A stretch of 21,376 bases of DNA from Peptococcaceae bacterium BRH_c23 (GCA_000961805.1 LADV01000158.1:1-21376); one strand, 5' to 3'; shown: positions 1-6,535, counted from the stretch's first letter. Translations and numbers: made by a program. The notes: generated by a model from the sequence alone, not told the origin.

Positions 1-627
1 TACTTTGTATCGATCCTAGTGGATACTCCAATAGTTCACCTTCCTGAAGTTAAGCAGATGGTCGGAATTGACTTAGGTGTTAAAGACTTTGCCATATTAT
101 CCACTGGAGAAAAAGTAGCGAATCCTAAACACTATCGGCAGGAAGAACTACGTTTATCACGACTTCAGAAGTCCCTTTCCCGAAAGAAGAAAGGGGGTAG
201 TAATCGTCATAAAGTGAGAAACAAAGTAGCTATACTCCATGAGAAAATAGCTAATCGGCGGAATGACTTCCTACAGAAACTATCCACTAAGGTAATTAGT
301 GAGAATCAAATTATTTCCTTAGAGGATTTAAGCGTAGGGAATATGATTAAAAATCACAAATTAGCGAAATCTATAGCCGACGTTTCGTGGGCTAAGTTTA
401 GATCAATGCTAGAATACAAGGCAACTTGGTATGGCAGAACGATTGTTGTCATAGGCATGTCATTTCCATCAAGTCAACTTTGTTCTTGCTGTGGATACCG
501 AAATAGAGACGTTAAGGATCTAAATTTGAGAGTATGGTTGTGTCCTAATTGCCAGACGGAGCACGATAGAGATATTAATGCTTCGCACAACATAATAGCA
601 GAAGGACTTAGATTGTTAGCTGTATGA
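1..627 (+). CDS. tnpB: IS200/IS605-family TnpB RNA-guided nuclease, 5' end outside window
   Basis: The reading frame is open from base 1, so the N-terminus lies upstream of the window; the GTG at 19 is internal. The visible part holds the whole catalytic half of TnpB. RuvC-I is GIDLG with its Asp 18 residues after that GTG. RuvC-II is SLEDL with Glu about residue 102. A CxxC...CxxC zinc finger has cysteines near 155, 158, 175 and 178, and RuvC-III is HDRDIN with Asp 185. No catalytic residue is missing, so the protein may be active. TnpB is the transposon-encoded ancestor of Cas12; with a right-end-derived RNA it cuts the donor joint and favours retention of the element. Whether a tnpA transposase lies upstream cannot be seen. 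Family call is strong. Confidence 0.93.
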   Translation, partial: YFVSILVDTPIVHLPEVKQMVGIDLGVKDFAILSTGEKVANPKHYRQEELRLSRLQKSLSRKKKGGSNRHKVRNKVAILHEKIANRRNDFLQKLSTKVISENQIISLEDLSVGNMIKNHKLAKSIADVSWAKFRSMLEYKATWYGRTIVVIGMSFPSSQLCSCCGYRNRDVKDLNLRVWLCPNCQTEHDRDINASHNIIAEGLRLLAV

Positions 628-733
628 GTTGCAACTAACTAATTGCAGGACATGCAAGGATAGCTTGGTTAATAAACTGTCAATAGACGGTCTTTCCCAA
701 GAATCCCCTAGATTTATCGATGGGGAGTGTCAA
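580..733 (+). ncRNA. Probable omega (right-end) RNA region of the tnpB element
   Basis: TnpB guide RNAs are processed from the 3' end of tnpB through the transposon right end, with the guide drawn from the flank. Here the sequence after the tnpB stop runs to a hairpin (TCCCC at 704-708 with GGGGA at 722-726, 13-nt loop), followed by GTGTCAA. That is a typical IS200/IS605 right-end hairpin with a short 3' tail. The left limit given is approximate and inferred; the right limit follows the expected cleavage side of the hairpin. The flank from about 734 would be the guide. Confidence 0.4.
704..726 (+). mobile_element. Right-end hairpin of IS200/IS605-type element
   Basis: Imperfect palindrome with five G:C-rich pairs and a 13-nt loop, located 77 nt after the tnpB stop. 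Subterminal hairpins of this sort are the recognition structures for the TnpA transposase. The element end is probably near 730-733. Confidence 0.6.
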
Positions 734-834
734 AACTATGTTGTATTCTATTAATAGATAGAATATTCTACTTATAGGAAATGAATGACTACATGAAAAA
801 GACAAAAAAGAGTATGGCCACTGTAGTAAAAAGA

Positions 835-856
835 ACCCCGAAACACGGGGTCTTTT
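835..856 (+). terminator. Rho-independent terminator (GC stem, T5)
   Basis: ACCCCG (835-840) pairs with CGGGGT (846-851) across AAACA and is followed by CTTTTT. An A-rich run precedes it, so it may work on both strands. It separates the tnpB element from the EamA gene. The 100 nt before it (730-830) contain no convincing gene. Confidence 0.8.
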
Positions 857-880
857 TGCTGAAATTCCAAACCATTAAGT

Positions 881-886
881 TATAAT
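881..886 (+). promoter_or_regulatory. Candidate -10 box for the EamA gene
   Basis: Perfect TATAAT 44 nt before the ATG at 930. The -35 region (near 856-863) is poor, so this is only a candidate. Confidence 0.4.
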
Positions 887-929
887 ACTTGTAAATCTAC
901 TTTAATAATATAAAAAATGGGGCTAGTTA

Positions 930-1853
930 ATGATTGAACAATTTAATATTCAGACAAAAGGTCTTAAGCTTGGTGGATACATAATACTCCTGTTTTCCTC
1001 TCTGCTCTTCGGAGGGAATGTTGTAGCAGCTCGATTGATTGCAGGAGATATCCCACCAGTCGCTTTGGCTGTTATGAGGGGGCTGTTCGGACTGTTAGTA
1101 TTATTTCCGTTAGCCCGGCGTTCCCTACGTCAAAGTACTACCCCGAGCAGGCAAGATTTATATCGTTTTGCGCTGATGGGATTTCTCGGGATAACGGTCG
1201 CTTATGGGGCATTTTTATGGTCAATACAATATAACTCAGCTACAAATGTGTCTGTTTTTTTCGCTACAACTCCGGCAATGACCATTGCACTCTTAGCCCT
1301 TGGCTGGGGAATCGTTCCCTCAAAGTTACGAGTGCTTGGAATTGCGCTTTCCTTTTCAGGTCTCTTAGTCGTTATTGCTCAAGGGTCTTTAACTCGGCTG
1401 CTTACTTTAAACTTAAGTCCGAGTGATCTGGTTATGCTGCTAAATATTCTAAGTGTCTCATTATTTTCAATCCTCGGTGAAGGAGTAATGACAAAATTCT
1501 CACCGTTAGTAACCAGTGTCTATTCCCTCTTCTTCGGAACAATTTTCTTGTTACCTTATGGAATATGGGAAATGTTCCACACAAACTGGCATTTTACTGG
1601 CGCAAGTATGTTAGTCTTACTGTATATGGGGTGTGTCGTTACTGGGATAGCAGTCTTGTTAAATTTTGAGGGAATCAGCCGAATTGGCAGCGGAAAAGCC
1701 GCTATCTTTGGGAATCTGGCACCCATTTTTGGGATATTATTAGCTTGCATTTTCCTCGGGGAACGTTTAGCCTTATATCACTGGGTTGGGGTTACTTTAG
1801 TACTTACTGGGATTGGTTTATGTCTATGGCCCTGGAATTCCAAGAAAGAATGA
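930..1853 (+). CDS. EamA/DMT-family exporter
   Basis: A 307-aa polytopic membrane protein with about ten hydrophobic helices arranged as two similar halves, the pattern of the drug/metabolite transporter (EamA) family. The first half opens with an ILLFSSLLFGGN helix and the RLIAGDIPPVALAVMRG stretch seen in this family. The second half ends with FLGERLALYHWVGVTLVLTGI, the usual final-helix signature of EamA proteins. These proteins export small metabolites or amino-acid-like compounds at the cytoplasmic membrane; the substrate cannot be told from sequence. The ATG at 930 follows a weak G-rich SD (GGGG). It is monocistronic as far as can be seen, with terminator 835-856 upstream. A second EamA gene is at 4985-5869 but is not a close duplicate. 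Confidence 0.88.
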   Translation: MIEQFNIQTKGLKLGGYIILLFSSLLFGGNVVAARLIAGDIPPVALAVMRGLFGLLVLFPLARRSLRQSTTPSRQDLYRFALMGFLGITVAYGAFLWSIQYNSATNVSVFFATTPAMTIALLALGWGIVPSKLRVLGIALSFSGLLVVIAQGSLTRLLTLNLSPSDLVMLLNILSVSLFSILGEGVMTKFSPLVTSVYSLFFGTIFLLPYGIWEMFHTNWHFTGASMLVLLYMGCVVTGIAVLLNFEGISRIGSGKAAIFGNLAPIFGILLACIFLGERLALYHWVGVTLVLTGIGLCLWPWNSKKE

Positions 1854-1952
1854 TAGGGTTATTAATGAACATTATGATTCAATGATAATACGGTGCTATA
1901 GATCAAAGGACATTAAGTTGTGGGAAAAAAGAGGCAAAACGGGCATACTAAT

Positions 1953-1967
1953 CCCCAAGTAAGGGGG
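1953..1967 (+). promoter_or_regulatory. Small hairpin overlapping the Spo0E-like SD
   Basis: CCCC (1953-1956) can pair with the GGGG inside the GGGGGAGG Shine-Dalgarno (1963-1970) across AAGTAA. Pairing would partly hide the ribosome site. Seen in the sequence; the regulatory role is inference. Confidence 0.3.
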
Positions 1968-1977
1968 AGGGATATGT

Positions 1978-2157
1978 GTGTCTGAACTCGACAGGAAATT
2001 AAAACAAATCGAAGAATTACGCTTTAAGATGCTTAAGATAAAAGAGGGTAAATCTTTCACTGATCCGGAAGTCTTAGCTGCTAGTCAGAGGTTGGATATT
2101 GATTTAAATAAGTATCATGACTTGATCATCAAAATGAAAAAAGGTGAGAACTATTGA
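1978..2157 (+). CDS. Spo0E-family aspartyl-phosphate phosphatase
   Basis: A 59-aa protein starting at GTG 1978, seven bases after a strong SD (GGGGGAGG). It matches the Spo0E family in size and in its two-helix layout: a first amphipathic helix (LKQIEELRFKMLKIK), a turn with TDPEV, then the signature SQRLD (family consensus SQxLD) at residues 36-40 and a second helix LNKYHDLIIKM. Spo0E-type phosphatases remove phosphate from Spo0A~P and so delay sporulation or redirect the phosphorelay; the Asp of SQxLD is needed for activity. The presence of this gene implies a Spo0A system and hence a spore former. Its last codons overlap a possible 44-aa ORF starting at 2144. The family call rests on motif and length only, but both fit closely. 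Confidence 0.85.
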   Translation: MSELDRKLKQIEELRFKMLKIKEGKSFTDPEVLAASQRLDIDLNKYHDLIIKMKKGENY

Positions 2158-2278
2158 AGCACCTGAAAACTTCACATATTCTTCACATCAAGGTCACGGA
2201 AAGGTAACAAATATAGATTATGATAAATACAATCAAGGACCTCAGAACTATATTATGGAGAAAGAGATGTATATATAG
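2144..2278 (+). CDS. Possible 44-aa protein coupled to the Spo0E-like gene
   Basis: GTG at 2144 lies inside the end of the Spo0E-like gene (+1 shifted, 14-nt overlap) and opens a 44-codon frame with a polar, Tyr-rich product (FTYSSHQGHGK, YDKYNQGPQNY). Overlap with the upstream stop would allow translational coupling. The only SD-like sequence is the AAAAAAGG run just before the start, which is weak. The stop at 2276-2278 is two bases before the ATG of the next small ORF. No family is recognised. It could be a chance open frame. Confidence 0.3.
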   Translation: MRTIEAPENFTYSSHQGHGKVTNIDYDKYNQGPQNYIMEKEMYI

Positions 2279-2279
2279 A

Positions 2280-2366
2280 ATGAAATTAATTATTATCTTA
2301 GTTTTAGTAGGTATGATTCCATCCTTGTTACGGACCTTACCAAGCGTTGATGAGTACACAGAATAA
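2280..2366 (+). CDS. Possible 28-aa single-helix membrane peptide
   Basis: ATG at 2280, one base after the stop of the preceding 44-aa frame, begins a 28-aa peptide. It has a charged start (MK), a strongly hydrophobic helix (LIIILVLVGMIPSLL) and an acidic tail (SVDEYTE). This is the layout of a small integral membrane peptide. A GGAG lies 19 nt upstream, too far for a normal SD, so expression would depend on coupling. The unit ends at the terminator 2404-2427. A similar-shaped 29-aa peptide is encoded at 13159-13248. Function unknown. Confidence 0.4.
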   Translation: MKLIIILVLVGMIPSLLRTLPSVDEYTE

Positions 2367-2403
2367 TTATAATTATGATAAAAGCACTTAAAACCGTCTC
2401 CGC

Positions 2404-2427
2404 AAATCCCCTTCGTGGGGATTTTTT
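2404..2427 (+). terminator. Rho-independent terminator
   Basis: AAATCCCC (2404-2411), a TTCGT loop, then GGGGATTT and a run of six T. It closes the Spo0E-like small-gene cluster and isolates the DTW gene. Confidence 0.88.
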
Positions 2428-2615
2428 ATGTTTATATACAAAAAAGGCAATTTTACTAGTTAACATTCCTCTTGTTTTTGATTATGTTGATAACGGTTGC
2501 AGTCTGTGCTAGGGTTAACATAGCGAGAATTAAGAGGTGGATTATATTCTCAAAAAATGACGCAGAATGATGACTGCTAACCATGTGAGGACGATTGTTA
2601 AGGAGAAGGTAAGAA

Positions 2616-3296
2616 ATGGATGAGTCTTTTAAGGTAAAACGGTTAACACGCTTATATGAAAGTTGTAACCGATGCGGTTTGCCTGTATTAACTTGCATAT
2701 GCAAGATTGTTTCTCCCATCAACACTAAAGCGAAATTTTGGATCATTGCGAGTAAGCGAGAATTATATAGGCCTTCAAGCACGGGAAGGTTGCTGAAGTT
2801 AATAAATCCTAACTCAACTGAGATTTTTTTATGGGAACGAACCCATCCTTCACTGAAACTGTTAGAAAATATCGCTAATCATCGAGGGAAAACTTATTTA
2901 GTGTTTCCAGCAGAGAGTGAGGAATTAGCGGCCAAAACAGTTAATAAGGTTGAAGAAGGAGCCGGCGCATTTATTCTTATTGATGGTACATGGAAGGAAG
3001 CGAGAAGGATATTTCGGAAGAGCGACTATTTAAAGGATTTACCGCTTGTTTCCCTTAAGCCTGCTTGTGAATCTAAATTTAGCTTGCGACGAGGGAGCGT
3101 TGAAGGTACTCTATGTACTATTGAGGCTGCAATGGAAATTCTTAAGTTGACTGATGAGATAGAACAAGAGCAGATTATGGGGGAATATTTTAACGTATTC
3201 CTTAAACATTTTAAAGCTGGCGTAAGCTCGCACTTACCGAGAGATTATGTAAGTAGTACGTTCAATTTTGAAGAGGATTATGGTGATAAGTCGTGA
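2616..3296 (+). CDS. DTW-domain tRNA-uridine aminocarboxypropyltransferase (TapT/YfiP-like)
   Basis: A 226-aa protein with the complete DTW-domain pattern. Cysteines 17, 20, 27 and 29 form a CxxC-x6-CxC metal-site motif. It also carries RPSSTGRLL (residues 52-60), the name-giving LIDGTW (D123, T125, W126) followed by KEARRIFR, and the LRRGSVEGTLCTIEA segment near residue 160. DTW proteins such as E. coli TapT transfer the 3-amino-3-carboxypropyl group of S-adenosylmethionine to uridine in tRNA (acp3U, position 47 in E. coli). The ATG at 2616 follows AAGGAGAAGG with good spacing. Its stop overlaps the next gene by 4 nt, so the two are one transcription unit. The family is clear; the exact tRNA position modified here is not known. 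Confidence 0.9.
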   Translation: MDESFKVKRLTRLYESCNRCGLPVLTCICKIVSPINTKAKFWIIASKRELYRPSSTGRLLKLINPNSTEIFLWERTHPSLKLLENIANHRGKTYLVFPAESEELAAKTVNKVEEGAGAFILIDGTWKEARRIFRKSDYLKDLPLVSLKPACESKFSLRRGSVEGTLCTIEAAMEILKLTDEIEQEQIMGEYFNVFLKHFKAGVSSHLPRDYVSSTFNFEEDYGDKS

Positions 3297-3970
3297 AACA
3301 AATTGTAAAACAGGTTGTCAGGTTATTCATCGGCATTTTTCTGTATGCGGTGGGAATTGTTTTAACGATTAATGCTAACTTGGGTTTGGCGCCGTGGGAT
3401 GTTTTTCATCAGGGTATGACAAAGCTTATCAGCATTACGATGGGTGAGGCTAGCATTGCTGTTGGGATAATCCTAGTCATTTTCAACTCTGTTCTAGGAG
3501 AACGACTTGGGTGGGGAACCTTATGCAACATGTTATTCATTGGGCTCTTCATAGATTTGTTAATGCTAAACCATATTATTCCGATTGTTCATGGAATAAT
3601 ACTAGGTGTAGTAATGATGTTTTTGGGGATGGTTGTCATCGGGGTTGCCAGTTATTTTTATATTAGTGCAGAACTGGGTTCCGGACCAAGAGATGGTTTA
3701 ATGATTGCCTTAACAAAAAAGACCGGTAAATCTGTGCGGTTTATACGGAATGCTATTGAATTAAGTGCACTTATGGTAGGTTATCTGCTAGGTGGTTTTG
3801 TAGGGATTGGAACCTTAATCATGGCCATCGTCTTAGGATATATTATTCAATTTACCTTCAAAGTTTTCAAATTTGATGTAAGACGTATCAGGCATCGATT
3901 CATCGATCAAGATTTCAAGGATCTAAAAGAAAAGCTAGCTAAAAGGAAATTATCTAATCTGGATCTCTAA
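3293..3970 (+). CDS. YczE/YyaS/YitT-family membrane protein
   Basis: A 225-aa membrane protein starting at GTG 3293, overlapping the DTW gene by GTGA. Five or six hydrophobic helices are visible. LTINANLGLAPWDVFHQG (about residues 23-40) and the internal parallel AELGSGPRDGLMIAL (about 126-140) are the paired LG-x-PWD/GPRDG motifs of the YczE/YitT group. The C-terminal 35 residues are cytoplasmic-looking and basic. Members are widespread in Firmicutes and their transport or other role is not established. Translational coupling to a tRNA-modification enzyme is probably convenience of expression rather than proof of a shared task. Confidence 0.87.
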   Translation: MKQIVKQVVRLFIGIFLYAVGIVLTINANLGLAPWDVFHQGMTKLISITMGEASIAVGIILVIFNSVLGERLGWGTLCNMLFIGLFIDLLMLNHIIPIVHGIILGVVMMFLGMVVIGVASYFYISAELGSGPRDGLMIALTKKTGKSVRFIRNAIELSALMVGYLLGGFVGIGTLIMAIVLGYIIQFTFKVFKFDVRRIRHRFIDQDFKDLKEKLAKRKLSNLDL

Positions 3971-4037
3971 AACATCTAAAATGGTCTACTAAAACTTAAA
4001 GTGCATAGAAAAATACCACAATTCAAATGCTAGACAC

Positions 4038-4055
4038 TAAACAGGCAACTGTTTA
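4038..4055 (+). repeat. 7-bp inverted repeat ahead of the 59-aa gene
   Basis: TAAACAG (4038-4044) and CTGTTTA (4049-4055), 4-nt spacer, about 12 nt before the SD of the following gene. It could be an operator or a leader hairpin. Confidence 0.3.
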
Positions 4056-4076
4056 ACTTTAAGCGGAGGTGTTACT

Positions 4077-4256
4077 ATGCGAGAATGGAAGGATTTAACC
4101 AAAGATGAGAAAGAGATCATTACAACCATGAAAACGCAGAATATTACCCCTGAAGAGCTAATCCAAAGGATGGTTAACTCTGGGAGAATGAGTGAGCAGG
4201 CCATTGAAGGCCTAAAAAAGGCCCTAGAGGATGTCAAACCGTTTTTTGTACACTAG
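4077..4256 (+). CDS. Small 59-aa hypothetical protein
   Basis: ATG 4077 follows a strong SD (GGAGG, spacing 7). The product is highly charged and helical: MREWKDLTKDEKE, then TPEELIQRMVNSG and SEQAIEGLKKALEDVK, ending FFVH. There is no signal peptide or membrane segment. The helix-turn-helix-like spacing (TPEELIQRM...SEQAIEGLKKA) resembles small nucleic-acid-binding or partner-binding proteins, but no family is recognised. It lies 106 nt after the YczE-like gene in the same direction and is followed by an 18-bp inverted repeat that may terminate it. The SD and acidic/basic helix pattern make a real gene likely. Confidence 0.7.
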   Translation: MREWKDLTKDEKEIITTMKTQNITPEELIQRMVNSGRMSEQAIEGLKKALEDVKPFFVH

Positions 4257-4282
4257 AAATTAAGTAGAATTAGTACATAAGC

Positions 4283-4329
4283 TTAAAACTAAAGTTTGCT
4301 TAAATAAACTTAGCAAACTTTAGTTTTAA
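4283..4329. terminator. Perfect 18-bp inverted repeat, probable bidirectional terminator
   Basis: Arms at 4283-4300 and 4312-4329 are perfectly complementary with an 11-nt loop. The stem is A/T-rich, and both strands end in TTTTAA. It starts 27 nt after the 59-aa gene's stop. Its place and shape suit transcription termination, though the long AT stem is unusual. Confidence 0.55.
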
Positions 4330-4426
4330 CCACGTACGACAAGAGATCTCCTACCTTCTTTAATAAGGTCTTAGGGTTTGACAACTCTGCGTAGATAAAT
4401 TTAAGGTCTCTATGGCAACAAGTGCT

Positions 4427-4547
4427 AAAAGGGAAATGATAAACCCTTCGGTTTTTCTTATCCCTTTTAATCGTTCTTGAGTGTAGGACTTAGTAATGGA
4501 TTGCTACTTAATCAATTCCGAGACACCCACTTCTTGTAAGTGGGTGT
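4427..4547 (+). other. Two consecutive hairpins in a gene-free stretch; possible structured RNA
   Basis: Hairpin 1 pairs 4427-4434 (AAAAGGGA) with 4461-4468 and extends inward with three mismatches to a CTTC loop. Hairpin 2 pairs 4523-4532 with 4538-4547 perfectly (10 bp, CTTGT loop) and is followed by TCCTTATT. No open frame crosses this stretch. A TTGACA at 4378-4383 lies upstream but has no good -10 at standard spacing. It may be a small RNA or the debris of an element; no known RNA family was recognised. Confidence 0.3.
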
Positions 4548-4570
4548 TCCTTATTCTGCTTCGGTGGGGG

Positions 4571-4840
4571 TAGATATCCTACGGACTACAGTGTTCTTTT
4601 GGGGTTAGCCCTTCGGCATTAGTCTCCACCGGAGACTAATGTCTCCTTCGCCGCGAAGTATTCCTTTTGGGATTAGGCGGCTCGGCGAAACCTATCCTCA
4701 GCGCGATCGTATTCGTTAAGGGCCATGTGCTTCGGCGATACTCTATCCTACGCCGGTAAGCATTTCTTTTGGGATCGCTGCTTCGGCGATACTCTCCACT
4801 GGAGACTATCGTCACAGGAAACTTTCGTCACCGAAGTCTC
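4571..4840. repeat. Cluster of degenerate GC-rich repeats (about 50-67 bp units)
   Basis: Unit starts resembling TTCTTTTGGGAT recur near 4594, 4661, 4711 (diverged) and 4763. Each is followed by a CTTCGGC- or CTCGGCG-like block and a TATCCT or CTCCAC block. A 17-nt stretch, TGCTTCGGCGATACTCT, is identical at 4728-4744 and 4779-4795 (51 bp apart). CTCCAC(C/T)GGAGACTA recurs at 4623 and 4793. The stretch is richer in G+C than its surroundings and has no open frame with a plausible start. It looks like an intergenic repeat family. Confidence 0.7.
4617..4641. repeat. 11-bp perfect hairpin inside the repeat cluster
   Basis: CATTAGTCTCC (4617-4627) and GGAGACTAATG (4631-4641) are perfectly complementary around ACC. 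A second, weaker copy of the core occurs near 4793-4807. Confidence 0.75.
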
Positions 4841-4843
4841 GAT

Positions 4844-4861
4844 GTTCAGCTTTAGCTGAAC
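4844..4861. repeat. 7-bp hairpin at the end of the repeat cluster
   Basis: GTTCAGC, TTTA loop, GCTGAAC. It marks the right boundary of the structured stretch; AT-rich promoter-like DNA follows. Confidence 0.6.
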
Positions 4862-4925
4862 GAGTTCACTCTAGGGTTAAAAAAAGTTCTTTCAACGATA
4901 TGAATCTTATTAATGCGTTTTATAG

Positions 4926-4931
4926 TATAAT
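4926..4931 (+). promoter_or_regulatory. Candidate -10 box for the second EamA gene
   Basis: Perfect TATAAT 54 nt before the ATG at 4985, in an AT-rich stretch just after the repeat cluster. No good -35 hexamer was found. Confidence 0.45.
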
Positions 4932-4984
4932 GCTTTCCAGAAGCTAAAAGCACCTTTGGTATTAGTATACGTTAGCGGGGGGTT

Positions 4985-5869
4985 ATGATGATTGACACGG
5001 ATAGTTCGATTTGTCCGAAAGAAAGGCCAAGGGCTTTACTGCTTTTAGCTGTAACCGCAACATTGTGGAGTCTCGGGGGATTACTTATAAAGTCTGTCGA
5101 TACTAATCCACTGGCTATTGCAGGTTCAAGAAGCGCTATCGCGGTGGTTTTATTCCTTCTAGTACTAAAAAAACCTAAGCTTACTTGGTCTTATGCTCAA
5201 ATTGGGGCAGCTTTAGCCTATGCCGCGACCTCGATTTTGTTTGTTACAGCAACCAAAACGACGACTGCTGCAAACGCTGTTCTGCTTCAATTTACCGCAC
5301 CAATCTATGTTGCCTTATTTAGTGCATGGCTATTAAAAGAAAAAACAAAGTTATTGGACTGGATCACGATTTTTCTCGTTATGGGCGGTATGGTCTTGTT
5401 TTTTTTAGATAATCTAAGTACTAAGAGTATTCTGGGGAATGGCATTGCGGCAGCGAGCGGTGTCAGCTTCGCATTATTTATTATTTTCATGCGCATGCAA
5501 AAGGACGGGTCTCCGTTAGAATCTGTATTGCTCGGCAATATAATCACCGCAGCAATCGGGCTCCCATTTTTAACCCAAGCTGTACCTGATACATCTGGAT
5601 GGGTGTACTTAATGATTTTAGGTATTGTCCAGCTAGGGATACCCTACATTCTATTTTCTAAGGCTATAAAGCATGTAACAGCCTTGGAAGCAATTCTTAT
5701 ACCTGTTATCGAACCACTCTTGAATCCGGTCTGGGTATTTTTGTTGTTAGGCGAAGCTCCAGGACTTTTAGCCATGCTAGGTGGTTTCATAGTGCTTTTA
5801 GCGGTTACTGTGCGATGTATCCTAACAGCACTGCCTTCGTCCACAAAAGAAGTGGCTCGTAGTAGCTAA
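4985..5869 (+). CDS. EamA/DMT-family transporter
   Basis: A 294-aa polytopic membrane protein with about ten helices in two EamA halves. The family marks include LWSLGGLLIKS in helix 1, AIAGSRSAIAVVLFL in helix 2, TTAANAVLLQFTAPIYVALFSAWLLKE closing the first half, and EAILIPVIEPLLNPVWVFLLLGE in the second half. The last motif is typical of the carboxylate or amino-acid exporter branch (YdcZ/RhaT-like wording varies). Substrate unknown. Two adjacent ATGs (4985, 4988) follow a G-run SD (GGGGGG). It is not closely similar to the EamA protein encoded at 930. It is preceded by a TATAAT and stands alone; a hairpin at 5873-5902 follows the stop. Confidence 0.88.
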   Translation: MMIDTDSSICPKERPRALLLLAVTATLWSLGGLLIKSVDTNPLAIAGSRSAIAVVLFLLVLKKPKLTWSYAQIGAALAYAATSILFVTATKTTTAANAVLLQFTAPIYVALFSAWLLKEKTKLLDWITIFLVMGGMVLFFLDNLSTKSILGNGIAAASGVSFALFIIFMRMQKDGSPLESVLLGNIITAAIGLPFLTQAVPDTSGWVYLMILGIVQLGIPYILFSKAIKHVTALEAILIPVIEPLLNPVWVFLLLGEAPGLLAMLGGFIVLLAVTVRCILTALPSSTKEVARSS

Positions 5870-5872
5870 GGC

Positions 5873-5902
5873 TGGACCAGGATTAAGCGAAGATCTGGTC
5901 CA
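5873..5902 (+). terminator. Hairpin after the EamA gene, without a T-run
   Basis: TGGACCAG (5873-5880) pairs with CTGGTCCA (5895-5902) across 14 nt, beginning 3 nt after the stop codon. Because AGGGGGAT rather than T residues follows, termination would be weak. It may instead protect the mRNA 3' end. Confidence 0.4.
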
Positions 5903-5974
5903 AGGGGGATAAGTCTCCCGATCGTTGGAGCGAGGCATCCTAGGGCCGTTCTCAAACATAGTCAAAGCAGGCTT

Positions 5975-6331
5975 CTATTTTTGCTCAGTTTCAGTTTCAG
6001 TGGCAGTGTCAGAGTCTGAGTCCTTTAATAGAATATTTGAGTCACTGTTTTTGAGTAGGGGAGTTTGATTATTTAATTCGCTGATTTTTTCTTCTAAAAT
6101 CTTTACAGCAATATTTAATTCTCGTATTTTTAAAGCTGACTTAATCTTACTGAAAAACCCTAAAAATGTTGCCGTCAATGCTCCAAGAAATGCAGATAAG
6201 AGAATAACTAAGGATTGTGATAGTTCATAATCAACCCAATAAAGTTTTATAAGTACTACATTAGAATTTAATACTGCAAATATAGCGACTAGCATTGAGA
6301 AGAATAATGAAACTATAAACCAAACCCGCAT
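5975..6331 (-). CDS. LapA-domain (DUF1049) membrane protein
   Basis: A 118-aa protein. The N-terminal part has two membrane helices (about residues 4-24 and 38-60) separated by a short loop, IKLYWVDYELSQ, as in the LapA/DUF1049 family (FAVLNSNVV...LLSAFLGALTA). A charged coiled-coil-like segment (about 63-92) follows. The tail is unusual, built of Asp/Ser and Thr/Glu alternations (DSDSDTATETETEQK). In Gram-negatives LapA proteins assist lipopolysaccharide assembly; in Firmicutes the same fold occurs without LPS and its role is unclear. A clear SD (AAAGGAAG) precedes the ATG. It is transcribed alone toward the EamA gene. Confidence 0.8.
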   Translation of the reverse strand: MRVWFIVSLFFSMLVAIFAVLNSNVVLIKLYWVDYELSQSLVILLSAFLGALTATFLGFFSKIKSALKIRELNIAVKILEEKISELNNQTPLLKNSDSNILLKDSDSDTATETETEQK

Positions 6332-6368
6332 AGTTTTGCTTCCTTTCTAATACAGAATTCTTTGCTAA

Positions 6369-6377
6369 ATTATAACA
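6369..6377 (-). promoter_or_regulatory. Extended -10 promoter for the LapA-like gene
   Basis: On the minus strand TGTTATAAT (TG-N-TATAAT) lies about 38 nt before the start codon. The -35 is poor, which extended -10 promoters tolerate. Confidence 0.5.
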
Positions 6378-6469
6378 TAAAATTGTATTCTCGATGGAAA
6401 ATAATGTCGACGGTTGCTGGAAATTATGTTAAGAGTGACAACTTGGCGGACAATTTATTTATTTATTAA

Positions 6470-6508
6470 AAAAGGCTCCTCAGTTCACTGTGAACTGAGG
6501 AGCCTTTT
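6470..6508 (-). terminator. Strong terminator of lactate permease
   Basis: An 18-bp perfect stem (6470-6487 with 6491-6508) with a 3-nt loop, starting 28 nt after the permease stop. It is followed on the minus strand by a T-rich run. The plus-strand side ends in TTTT, so it may act both ways. Confidence 0.92.
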
Positions 6509-6535
6509 GAATGATCTGTTATTAGTCTAAAAGAG

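Noticed and set aside
2456..2782. 108-aa minus-strand frame ending in a hydrophobic segment
   Set aside because: It runs antisense into the DTW gene and has no SD at any of its starts. The 42-aa hydrophobic end (from an ATG near 2583) also lacks an SD, so it was not called, although it lies mostly in intergenic DNA.
4037..4237. 66-aa minus-strand frame
   Set aside because: Shadow of the 59-aa plus-strand gene, which has the strong SD and terminator.
4571..4861. CRISPR array in the repeat-rich stretch
   Set aside because: Repeats are degenerate, of unequal spacing, and lack constant repeat/unique spacer structure; no cas genes nearby.
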